Below, in pieces: positions 17,181 through 25,536 of a DNA stretch of 64,000 bases; position 1 is the stretch's first letter, and every line of letters begins with the position of its first letter. Location of the stretch: the NCBI RefSeq assembly GCF_014199295.1, contig NZ_JACIJH010000005.1, positions 62,001 through 126,000 of the forward strand, in the 5' to 3' direction. The stretch comes from Sphingopyxis panaciterrulae (GTDB lineage: Bacteria; Pseudomonadota; Alphaproteobacteria; Sphingomonadales; Sphingomonadaceae). The position numbers were made by a program, and so were the translations under genes. The notes beneath the pieces are model-generated. The model had not been told where the DNA came from and did no database searches. It saw only the letters and a list, made by a program, of their open reading frames with translations.

Positions 17181-18104
17181 ATGAATGACAGCGCGCTGAT
17201 CGACCGGTTCCTCGAGATGATGGCGGCCGAGCGCGGGGCGTCGCGCAACACGCTGGCCGCCTATCGCCGCGATCTGGAGCAGGCGGCGCGGCTTGCGAAG
17301 GGGCGGCTGGCGGAGGCCGATACGGCGGTGCTGCGGGCCATCATGGCCGATTATCGCTCGCTCGCCGCGAGCAGCGCGGCGCGCAAATTGTCGGCGTTGC
17401 GGCAGTATTTCGCCTTTCTGCTCGATGAGGGCGAGCGGACGGACAATCCGACGCTCGATATCGCGCGCCCGGCGACGCGGCGGCCGCTGCCGCGCATCCT
17501 GACCCACGACGACGTCGAGCGATTGTTCGCGCGCGCCGGCGAGGAGGCGGCGGGCGAGGCGCCGCCCGCGGCCGCGGTGCGCGGGCTGCTGCTGCTCGAA
17601 CTCCTCTATGGATCAGGCTTGCGGGCAAGCGAACTCGTCTCGCTGCCGCGCCGCGCGGTTTCGGGCACGCGCGACTATCTGATCGTGCGCGGCAAGGGGG
17701 ACAAGGAACGGCTGGCGCCGCTCTCCGCTCGTGCGCGGGACGCGCTCGACCGCTGGCTGCCGCTCGCCGGCGACGGATCGCCCTGGCTCTTTCCGTCGGG
17801 CAAGGCGCATCTGTCGCGGGTGCGATTGTTCCAGTTGCTGCGCGATCTCGCGGCGCGCGCGGGGATCGATCCGCAGGCGATCAGCCCGCATGTGCTGCGC
17901 CACGCCTTCGCGACGCATCTGCTCGAAGGCGGCGCCGACCTGCGCGCGCTGCAGTTGATGCTCGGCCACGCCGATATCGCGACCACCGAAATCTACACCC
18001 ATGTCGACAGCCGCCGCCTGGTCGAGCTGGTCAACCGCCGCCATCCGCTCGCGCACATGGATCTCGGTGCGGCGAGCGTTGACGTCGAAGCGCCATCCGC
18101 CTAG
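17181..18104 (+). CDS. Xer-type tyrosine recombinase
   Basis: Site-specific recombinase of 307 residues, the size of XerC/XerD, which resolve chromosome dimers at dif. It has an N-terminal SAM-like DNA-binding domain (1-95) and a catalytic domain with the full set: Arg148 (LLYGSGLRASE), Lys172 (GKGDKE), His237 and Arg240 (HVLRHAFATHL), His263 (LGHADI) and nucleophile Tyr272 (EIYTHVD). The upstream run of accA-linked core genes argues for the housekeeping enzyme rather than a phage integrase. XerC versus XerD cannot be settled from one copy. accA follows 9 bases later. Confidence 0.9.
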   Translation: MNDSALIDRFLEMMAAERGASRNTLAAYRRDLEQAARLAKGRLAEADTAVLRAIMADYRSLAASSAARKLSALRQYFAFLLDEGERTDNPTLDIARPATRRPLPRILTHDDVERLFARAGEEAAGEAPPAAAVRGLLLLELLYGSGLRASELVSLPRRAVSGTRDYLIVRGKGDKERLAPLSARARDALDRWLPLAGDGSPWLFPSGKAHLSRVRLFQLLRDLAARAGIDPQAISPHVLRHAFATHLLEGGADLRALQLMLGHADIATTEIYTHVDSRRLVELVNRRHPLAHMDLGAASVDVEAPSA

Positions 18105-18113
18105 CGATTCGGC

Positions 18114-19061
18114 ATGACAGCCTTTCTGGATTTCGAAAAACAGGTCGCCGCGCTCGATCGGCAGATCGCCGAACTGCGCGACATGGGGGACGACCCCTCG
18201 CTCAACATCGAGAACGACATCGCCCGGCTCGAGGCCAAATCCTCGAAAATGCTGCGCGATATCTATGCCAGGCTGACGCCGTGGCAGAAAACGCAGGTCG
18301 CGCGCCATCCCGACCGGCCGCATTTCAAACATTATGTCGCGGGGCTGTTCGACGACTGGATGCCGCTCGCCGGTGACCGCAATTTCGGCGACGATCAGGC
18401 AATCCTCGGCGGTCTCGCGCGCTTTCGCGGCCGCCGCGTCATGGTGATCGGGCACGAGAAGGGCGACGATATCCCGTCGCGCATGAAGCATAATTTCGGC
18501 ATGGCGAAGCCCGAAGGCTATCGGAAAGCCATCCGCCTGATGCAGCTCGCCGACCGCTTCGGCCTGCCGGTGGTCACGCTGGTCGACACGTCGGGGGCGT
18601 TTCCGGGCATCCAGGCCGAGGAACGCGGGCAGGCCGAGGCGATCGCACGCTCGACCGAGCAATGCCTCGCGCTCGGCGTGCCGATGGTCGCGGCGATCGT
18701 CGGCGAAGGCGGGTCGGGCGGCGCGATCGCGCTGGCCGCCGCGAACCGCGTGCTGATGTTCGAACATGCCGTCTATTCGGTGATCTCGCCCGAGGGCTGC
18801 GCCTCGATCCTGTGGCGCACGTCGGACAAGGCGCCCGAGGCGGCGGCGGCGATGAAGATGTCGGCCGAGGATCTGCTTGCGCTGGGGATCATCGACCGCA
18901 TCGTTCCGGAGCCGGTCGGCGGCGCCCACCGCGCGCCCGAGGTTGCGATCCAGTCGCTCGGCGACGCGATCGCCGCCGAGCTCGACACCTTGGCGGACCT
19001 GCCCCGCGAGAGCCTGCTGTCGGGCCGCGAGGAGAAATTCCTCGCCATGGGCAGGGGCTGA
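18114..19061 (+). CDS. accA: Acetyl-CoA carboxylase carboxyltransferase subunit alpha
   Basis: Alpha subunit of the carboxyltransferase, which with AccD transfers CO2 from biotin to acetyl-CoA to make malonyl-CoA for fatty acid synthesis. The 315 residues have the typical N-terminal helix (FLDFEKQVAALDRQIAELR), the GHEKG block, TLVDTSGAFPGIQAEERGQ-type region, GEGGSGGAIA and YSVISPEGCASILW. Length and ending are normal. It is probably in the same transcript as the recombinase 9 bases upstream. Confidence 0.97.
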   Translation: MTAFLDFEKQVAALDRQIAELRDMGDDPSLNIENDIARLEAKSSKMLRDIYARLTPWQKTQVARHPDRPHFKHYVAGLFDDWMPLAGDRNFGDDQAILGGLARFRGRRVMVIGHEKGDDIPSRMKHNFGMAKPEGYRKAIRLMQLADRFGLPVVTLVDTSGAFPGIQAEERGQAEAIARSTEQCLALGVPMVAAIVGEGGSGGAIALAAANRVLMFEHAVYSVISPEGCASILWRTSDKAPEAAAAMKMSAEDLLALGIIDRIVPEPVGGAHRAPEVAIQSLGDAIAAELDTLADLPRESLLSGREEKFLAMGRG

Positions 19062-19151
19062 GGGGGAACCCGATCTCCTGCGCTGGCGTTCTCCGGATTA
19101 GCCCATCCGCTTCGGGGGAGGGGTTGGAATGGCAAAAAGGGAGGTGTGCCT

Positions 19152-20666
19152 ATGGCCCGCAGGATGACGACGACGATAGCGCTGGCGGCTTTGGTCGCCG
19201 GCTGTGCGACCGCCGCGGGCGGCGGGCTGAGCGGCCCCGCCGACGCCAAGACCAAGACGATCCGCACCGCGTCGAGCATCACCGCCGCCGAGCGCCAGCA
19301 GGGCGCCGAGGCGCATCCGCAATTGTTGCAGGAATTCGGCGGCGCCTATGCGGGACCGCAGGCCGCCTATGTCGGACGCGTGGGACAGACTATCGCGGTC
19401 CAGTCGGGCCTGTCCAACGCGCGCGGCGATTTCACCGTCACCCTGCTCAACTCGCCGGTCAACAACGCCTTCGCGATCCCCGGCGGCTATATCTATGTCA
19501 CCCGCCAGCTCATGGCGCTGATGAACGACGAGGCCGAACTGGCGGGCGTGCTGGGGCACGAGGTCGGACATGTCGCGGCGCAGCACAGCAAGAAGCGGCA
19601 GAAGGCGGCGACGCGGAACAGCATTCTCGGCGTGCTCGGCGCGGTGCTGGGCAGCGCGATCGGCGACAATGGCGGCCTGCTCGGCTCGCTGGGCGGGCTG
19701 CTCCAGAATAATGCGATGCAGGTCGCGCAGCTTGCGACCCTCGGCTTCTCGCGCAGCCAGGAGCTGGAGGCCGACCAGCTCGGCGTCCGGTATCTGAAGA
19801 GCGCGGGCTATGACCCGATGGCGCTGTCGACCGTGCTCGCAAGCCTCGCCAACCAGACCAATCTGGAAGCGAAGGTCGCCGGCGGCGACGCCCGCTCCAT
19901 CCCCGAATGGGCGAGCACCCACCCCGACCCCGCCTCGCGCGTCCGCAACGCGCAGACGCTGGCGAGCCGCGTCGGCACCGGCGGGGTCCGCAACGCCGAC
20001 GCCTTCATGGCCGCCGTCGATGGCGTTCTCTATGGCGACGACCCGGCGCAGGGCATCGTCGAGGGGCGGCAGTTCCTGCACCCCGATCTGCGCCTCGCCT
20101 TCACCGTCCCGAACGGCTACGGCATGCAGAACGGCACGAGCGCGGTCAGTGTCAGCGGCAATGGCGGACAGGCGCAATTCTCGACCGCGCCCTATAGCGG
20201 CGACATGAACGCCTATATCGCCTCGGTGTTGAAGGCGATCGGCGGCGACGCCAATCTGACCCCATCCGCCATTCAGCGCACGACGGTGAACGGCATTCCC
20301 GCCTCTTACACGACGGTGCGCGCGAACAGCCAGTCGGGGCAGGTCGATGTGACCGTCTTCGCCTATGAATTCGCGCGGAACAACGCCTTTCATTTCGTCG
20401 CGCTGACCAAGGCGGGCGGAGCCGGGACCTTCAATTCGATGTTCGGCAGCCTCAGGCGGCTGAGCGCGAGCGAGGCAGCGGCGATCCGGCCGCGGCGCGT
20501 CGATGTGGTGACGGTGAGATCGGGCGATACGGTGGCGAGTCTCGCGCGGCGCATGGCCTACAGCAATTATCAGGCCGAGCGGTTTCAGGTGCTCAACCGG
20601 CTGGCGGCGAACAGCCGCCTGACGCCGGGGCAGAAGGTGAAGATCGTCACCTATGCCAGCCGCTGA
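19152..20666 (+). CDS. M48 family metalloprotease, lipoprotein with C-terminal LysM
   Basis: Zn-dependent peptidase of the BepA/LoiP type, likely an envelope quality-control protease. The ATG after a GGGAGG site gives 504 residues. A lipobox LVAGC (Cys18) predicts lipidation. The catalytic motif HEVGH (136-140) and the ELEAD motif (204-208) provide the three Zn ligands. Residues ~460-504 (VRSGDTVASLARRM ... TPGQKVKIV) look like a LysM peptidoglycan-binding domain, not standard in BepA, which has TPRs. The gene is convergent with the Flp pilin, with a shared terminator between. Confidence 0.9.
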   Translation: MARRMTTTIALAALVAGCATAAGGGLSGPADAKTKTIRTASSITAAERQQGAEAHPQLLQEFGGAYAGPQAAYVGRVGQTIAVQSGLSNARGDFTVTLLNSPVNNAFAIPGGYIYVTRQLMALMNDEAELAGVLGHEVGHVAAQHSKKRQKAATRNSILGVLGAVLGSAIGDNGGLLGSLGGLLQNNAMQVAQLATLGFSRSQELEADQLGVRYLKSAGYDPMALSTVLASLANQTNLEAKVAGGDARSIPEWASTHPDPASRVRNAQTLASRVGTGGVRNADAFMAAVDGVLYGDDPAQGIVEGRQFLHPDLRLAFTVPNGYGMQNGTSAVSVSGNGGQAQFSTAPYSGDMNAYIASVLKAIGGDANLTPSAIQRTTVNGIPASYTTVRANSQSGQVDVTVFAYEFARNNAFHFVALTKAGGAGTFNSMFGSLRRLSASEAAAIRPRRVDVVTVRSGDTVASLARRMAYSNYQAERFQVLNRLAANSRLTPGQKVKIVTYASR

Positions 20667-20678
20667 TGCGCGGGGCAC

Positions 20679-20713
20679 GGAAAAGGGGGCGATGTCGCCA
20701 CCGCCCCCTTTCC
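20679..20713. terminator. Bidirectional intrinsic terminator
   Basis: Hairpin GGAAAAGGGGGCG - loop - CGCCCCCTTTCC between two convergent genes (the M48 protease and a Flp pilin). The A-rich left foot and T-rich right foot allow use from both strands. Confidence 0.7.
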
Positions 20714-20744
20714 TATGGATGTGCCGGTAAACCCGGCCGCCCTA

Positions 20745-20909
20745 TCACTTGTTCAGCGAATTGCCGACCTTCGTGAAGGTGTTGGTGACGCCGGTGCCCA
20801 CGGCGCCCATCGCACCGATGGCGGCGACGGCGATCAGCGCGGCGATCAGGCCGTATTCGATGGCGGTCGCGGCCTTGTTGTCGCGAATCAGCTTCTTGAG
20901 AAACTTCAT
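20745..20909 (-). CDS. flp: Flp family type IVb pilin
   Basis: A 54-residue pilin subunit: MKFLKKLIRDNKAATAIEYG, then a continuous hydrophobic segment (LIAALIAVAAIGAMGAVGTG) and TNTFTKVGNSLNK at the end. The basic leader, the cleavage region before ATAIEYGL and Glu at +5 of the predicted mature protein are hallmarks of Flp/Fap pilins assembled by Tad systems. An AGGAGAC Shine-Dalgarno precedes the ATG. No tad/cpa assembly genes are in the window. A second Flp gene lies upstream on the same strand. Confidence 0.93.
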   Translation of the reverse strand: MKFLKKLIRDNKAATAIEYGLIAALIAVAAIGAMGAVGTGVTNTFTKVGNSLNK

Positions 20910-21054
20910 GTCTGGTCTCCTGATGAGTCACTTACCCTGTTGACGGTCTGGTCGTGGTCAACGCTATCGGTTTAGGGCGAATTGGTTTTGAAACCCTTAA
21001 TGAAGCGCGGATTTCGGCGGGGTCACCTTGGTCCCGTAATGGCACAGCCGTGCC

Positions 21055-21225
21055 TTACATCGCCTCCGTCGAAGCGTTGGAAACCTTGGTCCACATATTT
21101 ATCGTGGCGGTACCGACCCGGCTCATCGCGCCGACGGCAGCGAGAAAGACGAGCGCGAGGATCAATCCATATTCGACGGCCGTTGCGGCCCTGGTCGACC
21201 GCATCAGCCTGTAAAAGTTGCGCAT
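21055..21225 (-). CDS. flp: Flp family type IVb pilin, second copy
   Basis: A 56-residue pilin: MRNFYRLMRSTRAATAVEYG, hydrophobic LILALVFLAAVGAMSRVG and a short tail. It shares ATAxEYGL with the neighbour but the rest has diverged. The ATG at 21225 follows an AGGGGGGGAA site; an open frame continues 14 codons upstream but is not pilin-like. About 145 bases separate it from the first pilin gene on the same strand, so it is transcribed first. It may be a minor or alternative pilin. Confidence 0.88.
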   Translation of the reverse strand: MRNFYRLMRSTRAATAVEYGLILALVFLAAVGAMSRVGTATINMWTKVSNASTEAM

Positions 21226-21290
21226 TGTTCCCCCCCTGACAAAGCTATAGTTCCCGAGACCGCCCATCGTCGCACAGGAAGGTTAAGGAA

Positions 21291-21719
21291 TTGACCGGTC
21301 AACCCGCCGCAAAACCCGCGAAAAACTGCGTCATCGTCACCGCCGCGGCGCTTGTCGACGGCGACGGCCGCCTGCTCGTGCAGCGGCGTCCCGCAGGCAA
21401 GCCGATGGCGGGCTTGTGGGAATTCCCCGGCGGCAAGATCGAAGCCGGCGAGACGCCCGAGGAAGCGCTTGTCCGCGAACTGGCGGAGGAACTGGCGATC
21501 GACGTCGAGGCCGCCTGCCTCGCCCCCGCCTGCTTCGCGAGCGATACGCTGGGCGACAAGCATCTGTTGCTGCTGCTCTATGTCTGCCGCAAATGGCGCG
21601 GCACGCCGCAGGCGATCCATGCGAGCGCGCTGCGCTGGGTGCGTCCGGTCGAGCTTTACGCCCTCGACATGCCGCCCGCCGATCTTCCGCTGATCGGGCT
21701 GCTGGAGGCGTTGATTTAG
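21291..21719 (+). CDS. mutT: 8-oxo-dGTP diphosphatase (MutT, Nudix family)
   Basis: Hydrolyses oxidised nucleotides to prevent A:T to C:G transversions. The 142 residues contain the Nudix box GKIEAGETPEEALVRELAEEL (family Gx5Ex7REUxEExGU with E-A/I variations) at about 47-67, and the MutT-like opening VTAAALVDGDGRLLVQRR. No ATG exists before the conserved region; the frame begins at a TTG at 21291 following AGGAAGGTTAAGGAA, so a TTG start is likely. Divergent from the second pilin gene. Confidence 0.9.
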   Translation: MTGQPAAKPAKNCVIVTAAALVDGDGRLLVQRRPAGKPMAGLWEFPGGKIEAGETPEEALVRELAEELAIDVEAACLAPACFASDTLGDKHLLLLLYVCRKWRGTPQAIHASALRWVRPVELYALDMPPADLPLIGLLEALI

Positions 21720-21727
21720 GTCCTGAC

Positions 21728-21881
21728 CTAGAGCAGCGAGCCTTAAATCCGAACCATCATGCCGTTCGTGTCGAGCGAAGTCGAGACACCCATCGGCCTC
21801 GCGCCATGCTGATGGGTGTCTCGACTTCGCTCGACACGAACGGAAGAAAGGGTGATGCAGATTTACGGCGCGCCGCTCTAA
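21728..21881. repeat. Nested palindrome, TTAGAGCRGC family, copy 2
   Basis: The right end, read on the minus strand, gives TTAGAGCGGCGCGCCGTAAATCTGCATCACC; the left end is a decayed version (CTAGAGCAGCGAGCC...). Inside is a different REP variant (21762-21843) with arms CCGTTCGTGTCGAGCGAAG.. that pair almost perfectly. The TAG at the right end is the stop codon of the minus-strand methyltransferase gene. Confidence 0.87.
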
Positions 21882-22729
21882 GTTTTCGGCCGTAGCGCCT
21901 CCGCGAGCGACGCGGTGCCGCTGCCGCGCCGGGCGGGGCGCGGCTGGTCGGGGTGCGGCGCCCAGCCGCTGAAATGGATCAGGCGAAAGCTCTCCGCGAC
22001 GCGGCCGTCGGGGTCTGCCTGCGCGGCGAAGGCGGCGGCGATGCGCGCCGCCTCTTCGCGGGTCAGCGGCGGCGGGGCGGGGGCGAGGCGGCTCGCGAGT
22101 CCGGCGGCGCGCAGGTCGCGGACGAGCGCGAACCAGTCGCCATAACGCACGGTCAGCGCCTCGACGTCGACGACCGGCAGGGTGAAGCCGGTGCGCTGGA
22201 GCAGATTGCCTATCGCGGCGAGGTCGATCTGCGGGTGCAGCCGCGCGATTGGGCGCACGTCCTCGCTCATCACCGCACGGCGCTGGCGCGGCAGGCTGCC
22301 GTCGCCGACGAAGGCGCCGAGCAGCAGGCCGTCGGGCGCCAGCAGCGCGCGCAGCCGGACGAGCGCGCCGGGCACGTCGTTGACGCTGTCGAGGCCGCCC
22401 GGCCAGACGATCAGGTCGAAGCTGGCGAAGGGCAGGTCGATCGCATCGGCCTCGCCGATCATTGCTCCACTGCGCGCGGCAAGACATGGTCCCGCCTCGA
22501 TCAGCGCGAGTTCGGTCCCCGTCGCGCGCAGCCGGTCGGCGAACGCCGGATCGTGGGCGCCGATCAGCAGAGTGCGCGAAAAGGTGCGCGTCACCATCGA
22601 CAGGCGGTCGAGCAGGGTTTCGGCGATGATCGGCGCGAGGAAGTTCGCGTCGGCCGGCAGGCGTGCCAGCCGGTCACGCTGGGCGCGATGACGGGCGGGG
22701 GAAAAGAGCGGGGCGGGGTCGGCGGCCAT
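21878..22729 (-). CDS. SAM-dependent methyltransferase, BioC/NDUFAF5-like
   Basis: A 283-residue class I methyltransferase-like protein starting MAADPAPLFSPARHRAQRDR. The glycine-rich motif is degenerate (LLIGAHDPAFADRL), followed by an acidic-end strand LALIEAG, and a mid-region DLPFASFDLIVWPGGLDSVNDVP that fits motif IV. This arrangement resembles the BioC/NDUFAF5 hydroxylase-methyltransferase group common in alphaproteobacteria next to comF. Whether it methylates a substrate or is an assembly factor cannot be said. Divergent from comF. Its stop codon lies in the palindromic repeat. Confidence 0.78.
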   Translation of the reverse strand: MAADPAPLFSPARHRAQRDRLARLPADANFLAPIIAETLLDRLSMVTRTFSRTLLIGAHDPAFADRLRATGTELALIEAGPCLAARSGAMIGEADAIDLPFASFDLIVWPGGLDSVNDVPGALVRLRALLAPDGLLLGAFVGDGSLPRQRRAVMSEDVRPIARLHPQIDLAAIGNLLQRTGFTLPVVDVEALTVRYGDWFALVRDLRAAGLASRLAPAPPPLTREEAARIAAAFAAQADPDGRVAESFRLIHFSGWAPHPDQPRPARRGSGTASLAEALRPKT

Positions 22730-22814
22730 GGGCGCGCTTGTGCCGCCCCCCGGCTTTCGGCACAAGAGGACATAGCGATAGGGGAAGGGCGACCGGGGGG
22801 GAGGGGCGACACCG

Positions 22815-23657
22815 ATGCACGCCACGGGGCAAGATCTGGTCCGCGTCCTGCGCGCGGCCGGCCGCGCCGCGATTGATTATGCGCTCCCGCCGCGCTGCCC
22901 CGCCTGCGGTACGATCGTCGGGGCCGATCGGCAATTCTGCCTCGCCTGCTGGTCGTCGCTCGATTTTCTCGACGGTCCTGCCTGCGCGCGCTGTTCGATT
23001 CCGTTGCCGAACGCGATCCCGGACGGCGATCTGCAATGCGGCGCCTGCCTCGCCGATCCGCCGCCGTTCGAGGGTGCGCCTGCCGCGGTCGCCTATGGTC
23101 CGGCCGCGCGCACGGTGGCGCTGCGCCTCAAATATGGGCGGCGGCTCGGCCATGCGCGGCTGATGGCGGCGCTGATGCTGCGGCCGCTACGCGCGCTGGC
23201 GGGCGAGGGGGCGGGCGAGGGCGGGGTGCTGCTGGTGCCGGTGCCGTTGCACCGCTGGCGGCTGTGGTCGCGCGGCTTCAACCAGGCGGCGCTGGTCGCG
23301 GGCGAACTGGCGCGGCTGAGCGGCGTTCCCCACGATCCGCATCTGCTGCTGCGGGCGAAGGCGACGCCGTCGCTGCGCGGCCGGGGCCGGCGCGAGCGCG
23401 AACGGATCGTCGCGGGTGCTTTTGCCCTGGCGGGCGATGCCAGGGCGCGCGCGGCGGGGCGGCATCTGATCCTGGTCGACGATGTCCATGCGAGCGGCGC
23501 GACATTGCGCGCGGCGGCGCGGAGTTTGCGGCGCAGCGGTGCAGCCCGGATATCGGCGCTGTGCTGGGCGCGCGTGGTGCCCGAGGCGCAGGGCGGCAAG
23601 GCATTTGACTTTGCGGCGCTCGATTCCGATATGCAGCAGGAAAGGATGACGGGATAG
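22815..23657 (+). CDS. comF: ComF family phosphoribosyltransferase-like protein
   Basis: A 280-residue protein with an N-terminal zinc-ribbon region (CPACG ... FCLACW ... CARC ... CGAC) and a C-terminal phosphoribosyltransferase fold with the PRPP loop LILVDDVHASGATLRAAAR. ComF proteins are tied to DNA uptake and recombination, though the substrate of the PRTase domain is unknown. A GGGGGAGG Shine-Dalgarno precedes the ATG. grxC follows 4 bases downstream, then the DUF1178 gene, likely one operon. Confidence 0.93.
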   Translation: MHATGQDLVRVLRAAGRAAIDYALPPRCPACGTIVGADRQFCLACWSSLDFLDGPACARCSIPLPNAIPDGDLQCGACLADPPPFEGAPAAVAYGPAARTVALRLKYGRRLGHARLMAALMLRPLRALAGEGAGEGGVLLVPVPLHRWRLWSRGFNQAALVAGELARLSGVPHDPHLLLRAKATPSLRGRGRRERERIVAGAFALAGDARARAAGRHLILVDDVHASGATLRAAARSLRRSGAARISALCWARVVPEAQGGKAFDFAALDSDMQQERMTG

Positions 23658-23661
23658 CCGC

Positions 23662-23922
23662 ATGGCAATGATCGAAGTTTATACGAAATTTCTCTGCCCC
23701 TATTGCACGCGGGCGAAGAGGTTGCTCGACGGCAAGGGCGCGGCCTATCGCGAAATCGATGTGACGATGGATCGCGACGGCTTCGACGCGATGGTCGGGC
23801 GCGCCGGCGGGCGGCGCACCGTGCCGCAGATCTTCATCGACGGCCGGCATATCGGCGGCAGCGACGACCTTGCGGCGCTCGACGCGGCGGGCGGGCTCGA
23901 TCCGCTGCTCGGAAAGGCGTGA
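23662..23922 (+). CDS. grxC: Glutaredoxin 3
   Basis: An 86-residue dithiol glutaredoxin with the active site CPYC (Cys12, Cys15), the cis-Pro loop RRTVPQIFIDG and the GG-D glutathione-binding motif HIGGSDDL. It reduces disulfides and mixed disulfides using glutathione in the cytoplasm. It lies between comF and the DUF1178 gene with 1-4 base gaps, a common alphaproteobacterial arrangement. Confidence 0.96.
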   Translation: MAMIEVYTKFLCPYCTRAKRLLDGKGAAYREIDVTMDRDGFDAMVGRAGGRRTVPQIFIDGRHIGGSDDLAALDAAGGLDPLLGKA

Positions 23923-23923
23923 C

Positions 23924-24400
23924 ATGATCGTCTTCGACCTCTGCTGCACCGCCGGCGACCACCGCTTCGAGGCGTGGTTCGCGAGCAGCGACAGCTTCGC
24001 CGACCAGCAGGCGCGCGGACTGATCGCCTGCCCGGTGTGCGGCGACGCGGAGGTCCGCAAGGCGGTGATGGCCCCCCGCGTCGGGGCGAAGTCGAACCAG
24101 CAGGTGGCGCCGCCGGTGCCGGCAAAACCGGCGAGCGAAATCGCGACAGCCGACCCGACGCCCGAGCAGGTCCGCAAGCTGCTTGCCCATATCGCCGGCA
24201 AACAGGCCGAAATGCTGCCGCAATCGCGCTGGGTGGGCCGCGATTTCGCGGATGCGGCGCGTGCGATGCACGAGGGACGCGCGCCCGAGGATCTGATCCA
24301 CGGCCAGGCCTCGCCCGACGAGGCGCGGGCGCTGCACGACGACGGCATCGCCGCGATGCCGCTGCTCGTTCCTTTCGTGCCGCCCGAAGCGACGAATTGA
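23924..24400 (+). CDS. DUF1178 family protein
   Basis: A 158-residue protein starting MIVFDLCCTAGDHRFEAWF, with a CxxC pair (ACPVCGD, about 41-46) suggesting a small Zn ribbon, and a long C-terminal helical part with the AEMLPQSRWVGRDFADAARAMH block typical of DUF1178. Function is unknown. The gene begins one base after grxC ends, so it is co-transcribed. The open frame continues upstream but only this ATG gives the family start. Confidence 0.88.
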   Translation: MIVFDLCCTAGDHRFEAWFASSDSFADQQARGLIACPVCGDAEVRKAVMAPRVGAKSNQQVAPPVPAKPASEIATADPTPEQVRKLLAHIAGKQAEMLPQSRWVGRDFADAARAMHEGRAPEDLIHGQASPDEARALHDDGIAAMPLLVPFVPPEATN

Positions 24401-24447
24401 TCCCCCGATTGACGCTTCGCACCCCGCGCCGCTAAACGAGCGCCGAC

Positions 24448-24524
24448 GCGCCCGTAGCTCAGCAGGATAGAGCATCAGATTCCTAATCTGGGGGCCGTGG
24501 GTTCGAATCCCGCCGGGCGCACCA
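24448..24524 (+). tRNA. tRNA-Arg (anticodon CCT)
   Basis: Complete cloverleaf: acceptor GCGCCCG/CGGGCGC, D-arm GCTC..GAGC, anticodon stem TCAGA/TCTGG with loop TTCCTAA (anticodon CCT), T-arm with GTTCGAATC, discriminator A, and an encoded CCA end (24522-24524). It reads AGG arginine codons, which are rare in this high-GC genome. It stands alone after the DUF1178 gene. No duplicated tRNA 3' end is seen nearby that would mark an integrated element. Confidence 0.97.
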
Positions 24525-24711
24525 TTTCCATTCGACGTTGGGCATTGGTGCGGCGGTACGGGGCCGATCACCATGGAGGGGGGCGGGCTTCTGGCAACGC
24601 CATGTGCTCGCGCGCGGTTCGATCTTGGGGGAACTGCGATCTTTTGTTGGCCATTGCTCGCTTCGCGGTGTTAGCATGGCCGCGCAACAAGGAGAGAGGA
24701 GTAAAGTCGCG

Positions 24712-25317
24712 ATGCCGAATGATATTGCCTATTCGCGTAAACTGGGTCCGCTGACGCCGCTCGTCGGCGAATGGGAAGGCGATGTCGGAGTCGATATTTC
24801 GTATCATAACAAGGACGATTGGACGACCGAGACCACCTATTTTGAAAAGGCCTCGTTCAAACCCATTCCTTTACAGGAAAACGGCCAGCAGACTTTGTGG
24901 GGACTGAATTACAGCATGACCGCGTGGCGCCATGGCGAAGAAGCGATGGATCCCTTCCACGACGAAATCGGCTTCCTGCTGTGGGACAAGGCGCATGGCG
25001 AAGTCATGCGCACGGTGGTATTCGGACGCGGCATCGCGATCCTTGCCGGCAGCAGCGCAGAGCCACACGATAAGGTGCTGACCTTCGATGCCAGACCGGG
25101 AGAGCCCTGCTATGGCATATTGCAGAATAAATATCTGCTGGAGCGCGCCGAAATCCGCGATTTCAAGAGCAGCTTCACGATCAATGACGACGGCACCTTC
25201 AGCTATGTTTCCGATCTGGCGCTGAAGCTTGCCGCCACCGGCACGGAAATGCACCACACCGACAGAAATACCCTGCATCGCGTCAAGCGCTATCATCCCA
25301 GCGCCGAAGGCGGCTGA
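24712..25317 (+). CDS. Heme-binding beta-barrel (nitrobindin/FABP-like) protein
   Basis: A 201-residue protein. The segment GPLTPLVGEWEGD (family GxWxG near the N-terminus), the alternating strand pattern and a C-terminal MHHTDRNTLHRVKR with candidate heme-ligand His fit the nitrobindin/THAP4 heme-binding barrel family. Nitrobindins bind heme and react with NO or peroxynitrite; the actual role here is unknown. The ATG at 24712 follows an unusually long purine Shine-Dalgarno (GGAGAGAGGAG). Base composition is visibly less GC-rich than the neighbours, hinting at acquisition. An upstream in-frame ATG at 24676 lacks such a site. Confidence 0.75.
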   Translation: MPNDIAYSRKLGPLTPLVGEWEGDVGVDISYHNKDDWTTETTYFEKASFKPIPLQENGQQTLWGLNYSMTAWRHGEEAMDPFHDEIGFLLWDKAHGEVMRTVVFGRGIAILAGSSAEPHDKVLTFDARPGEPCYGILQNKYLLERAEIRDFKSSFTINDDGTFSYVSDLALKLAATGTEMHHTDRNTLHRVKRYHPSAEGG

Positions 25318-25506
25318 CCGCGAAAAGCTGTGATCCCGCCGGACACGATCCTTTGCCGCGCTACCCGGTTCGGGCGGCGCGACCGGAGCCTGAGGACGAT
25401 GCGCATTCGGCCTTGGTGCGAAACCTCTCCCGGCACGGGGAACCGGCTCGCCTTTGATGCGTTGCATCCAGCGATTACAACCCCCTGGTTTCAAATGTGA
25501 TCACGT

Positions 25507-25536
25507 AAAATGCCCCGCCGATCGGCGGGGCATTTT
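25507..25536. terminator. Strong symmetrical intrinsic terminator
   Basis: Perfect palindrome AAAATGCCCCGCC-GATC-GGCGGGGCATTTT with A/T tracts on both sides, so usable in both directions. It probably ends the transcript from the heme-barrel gene. Confidence 0.85.

Noticed and set aside
20713..20931. Minus-strand frame of 72 codons over the first pilin gene
   Set aside because: It is out of frame with the Flp pilin, is Arg/His-rich, and has no ribosome site, whereas the pilin frame matches the family throughout.
24448..24524. tRNA-Arg as the attachment site of an integrated element
   Set aside because: No direct repeat of the tRNA 3' end and no integrase follow within the window; the Xer protein at 17181 is a housekeeping type.
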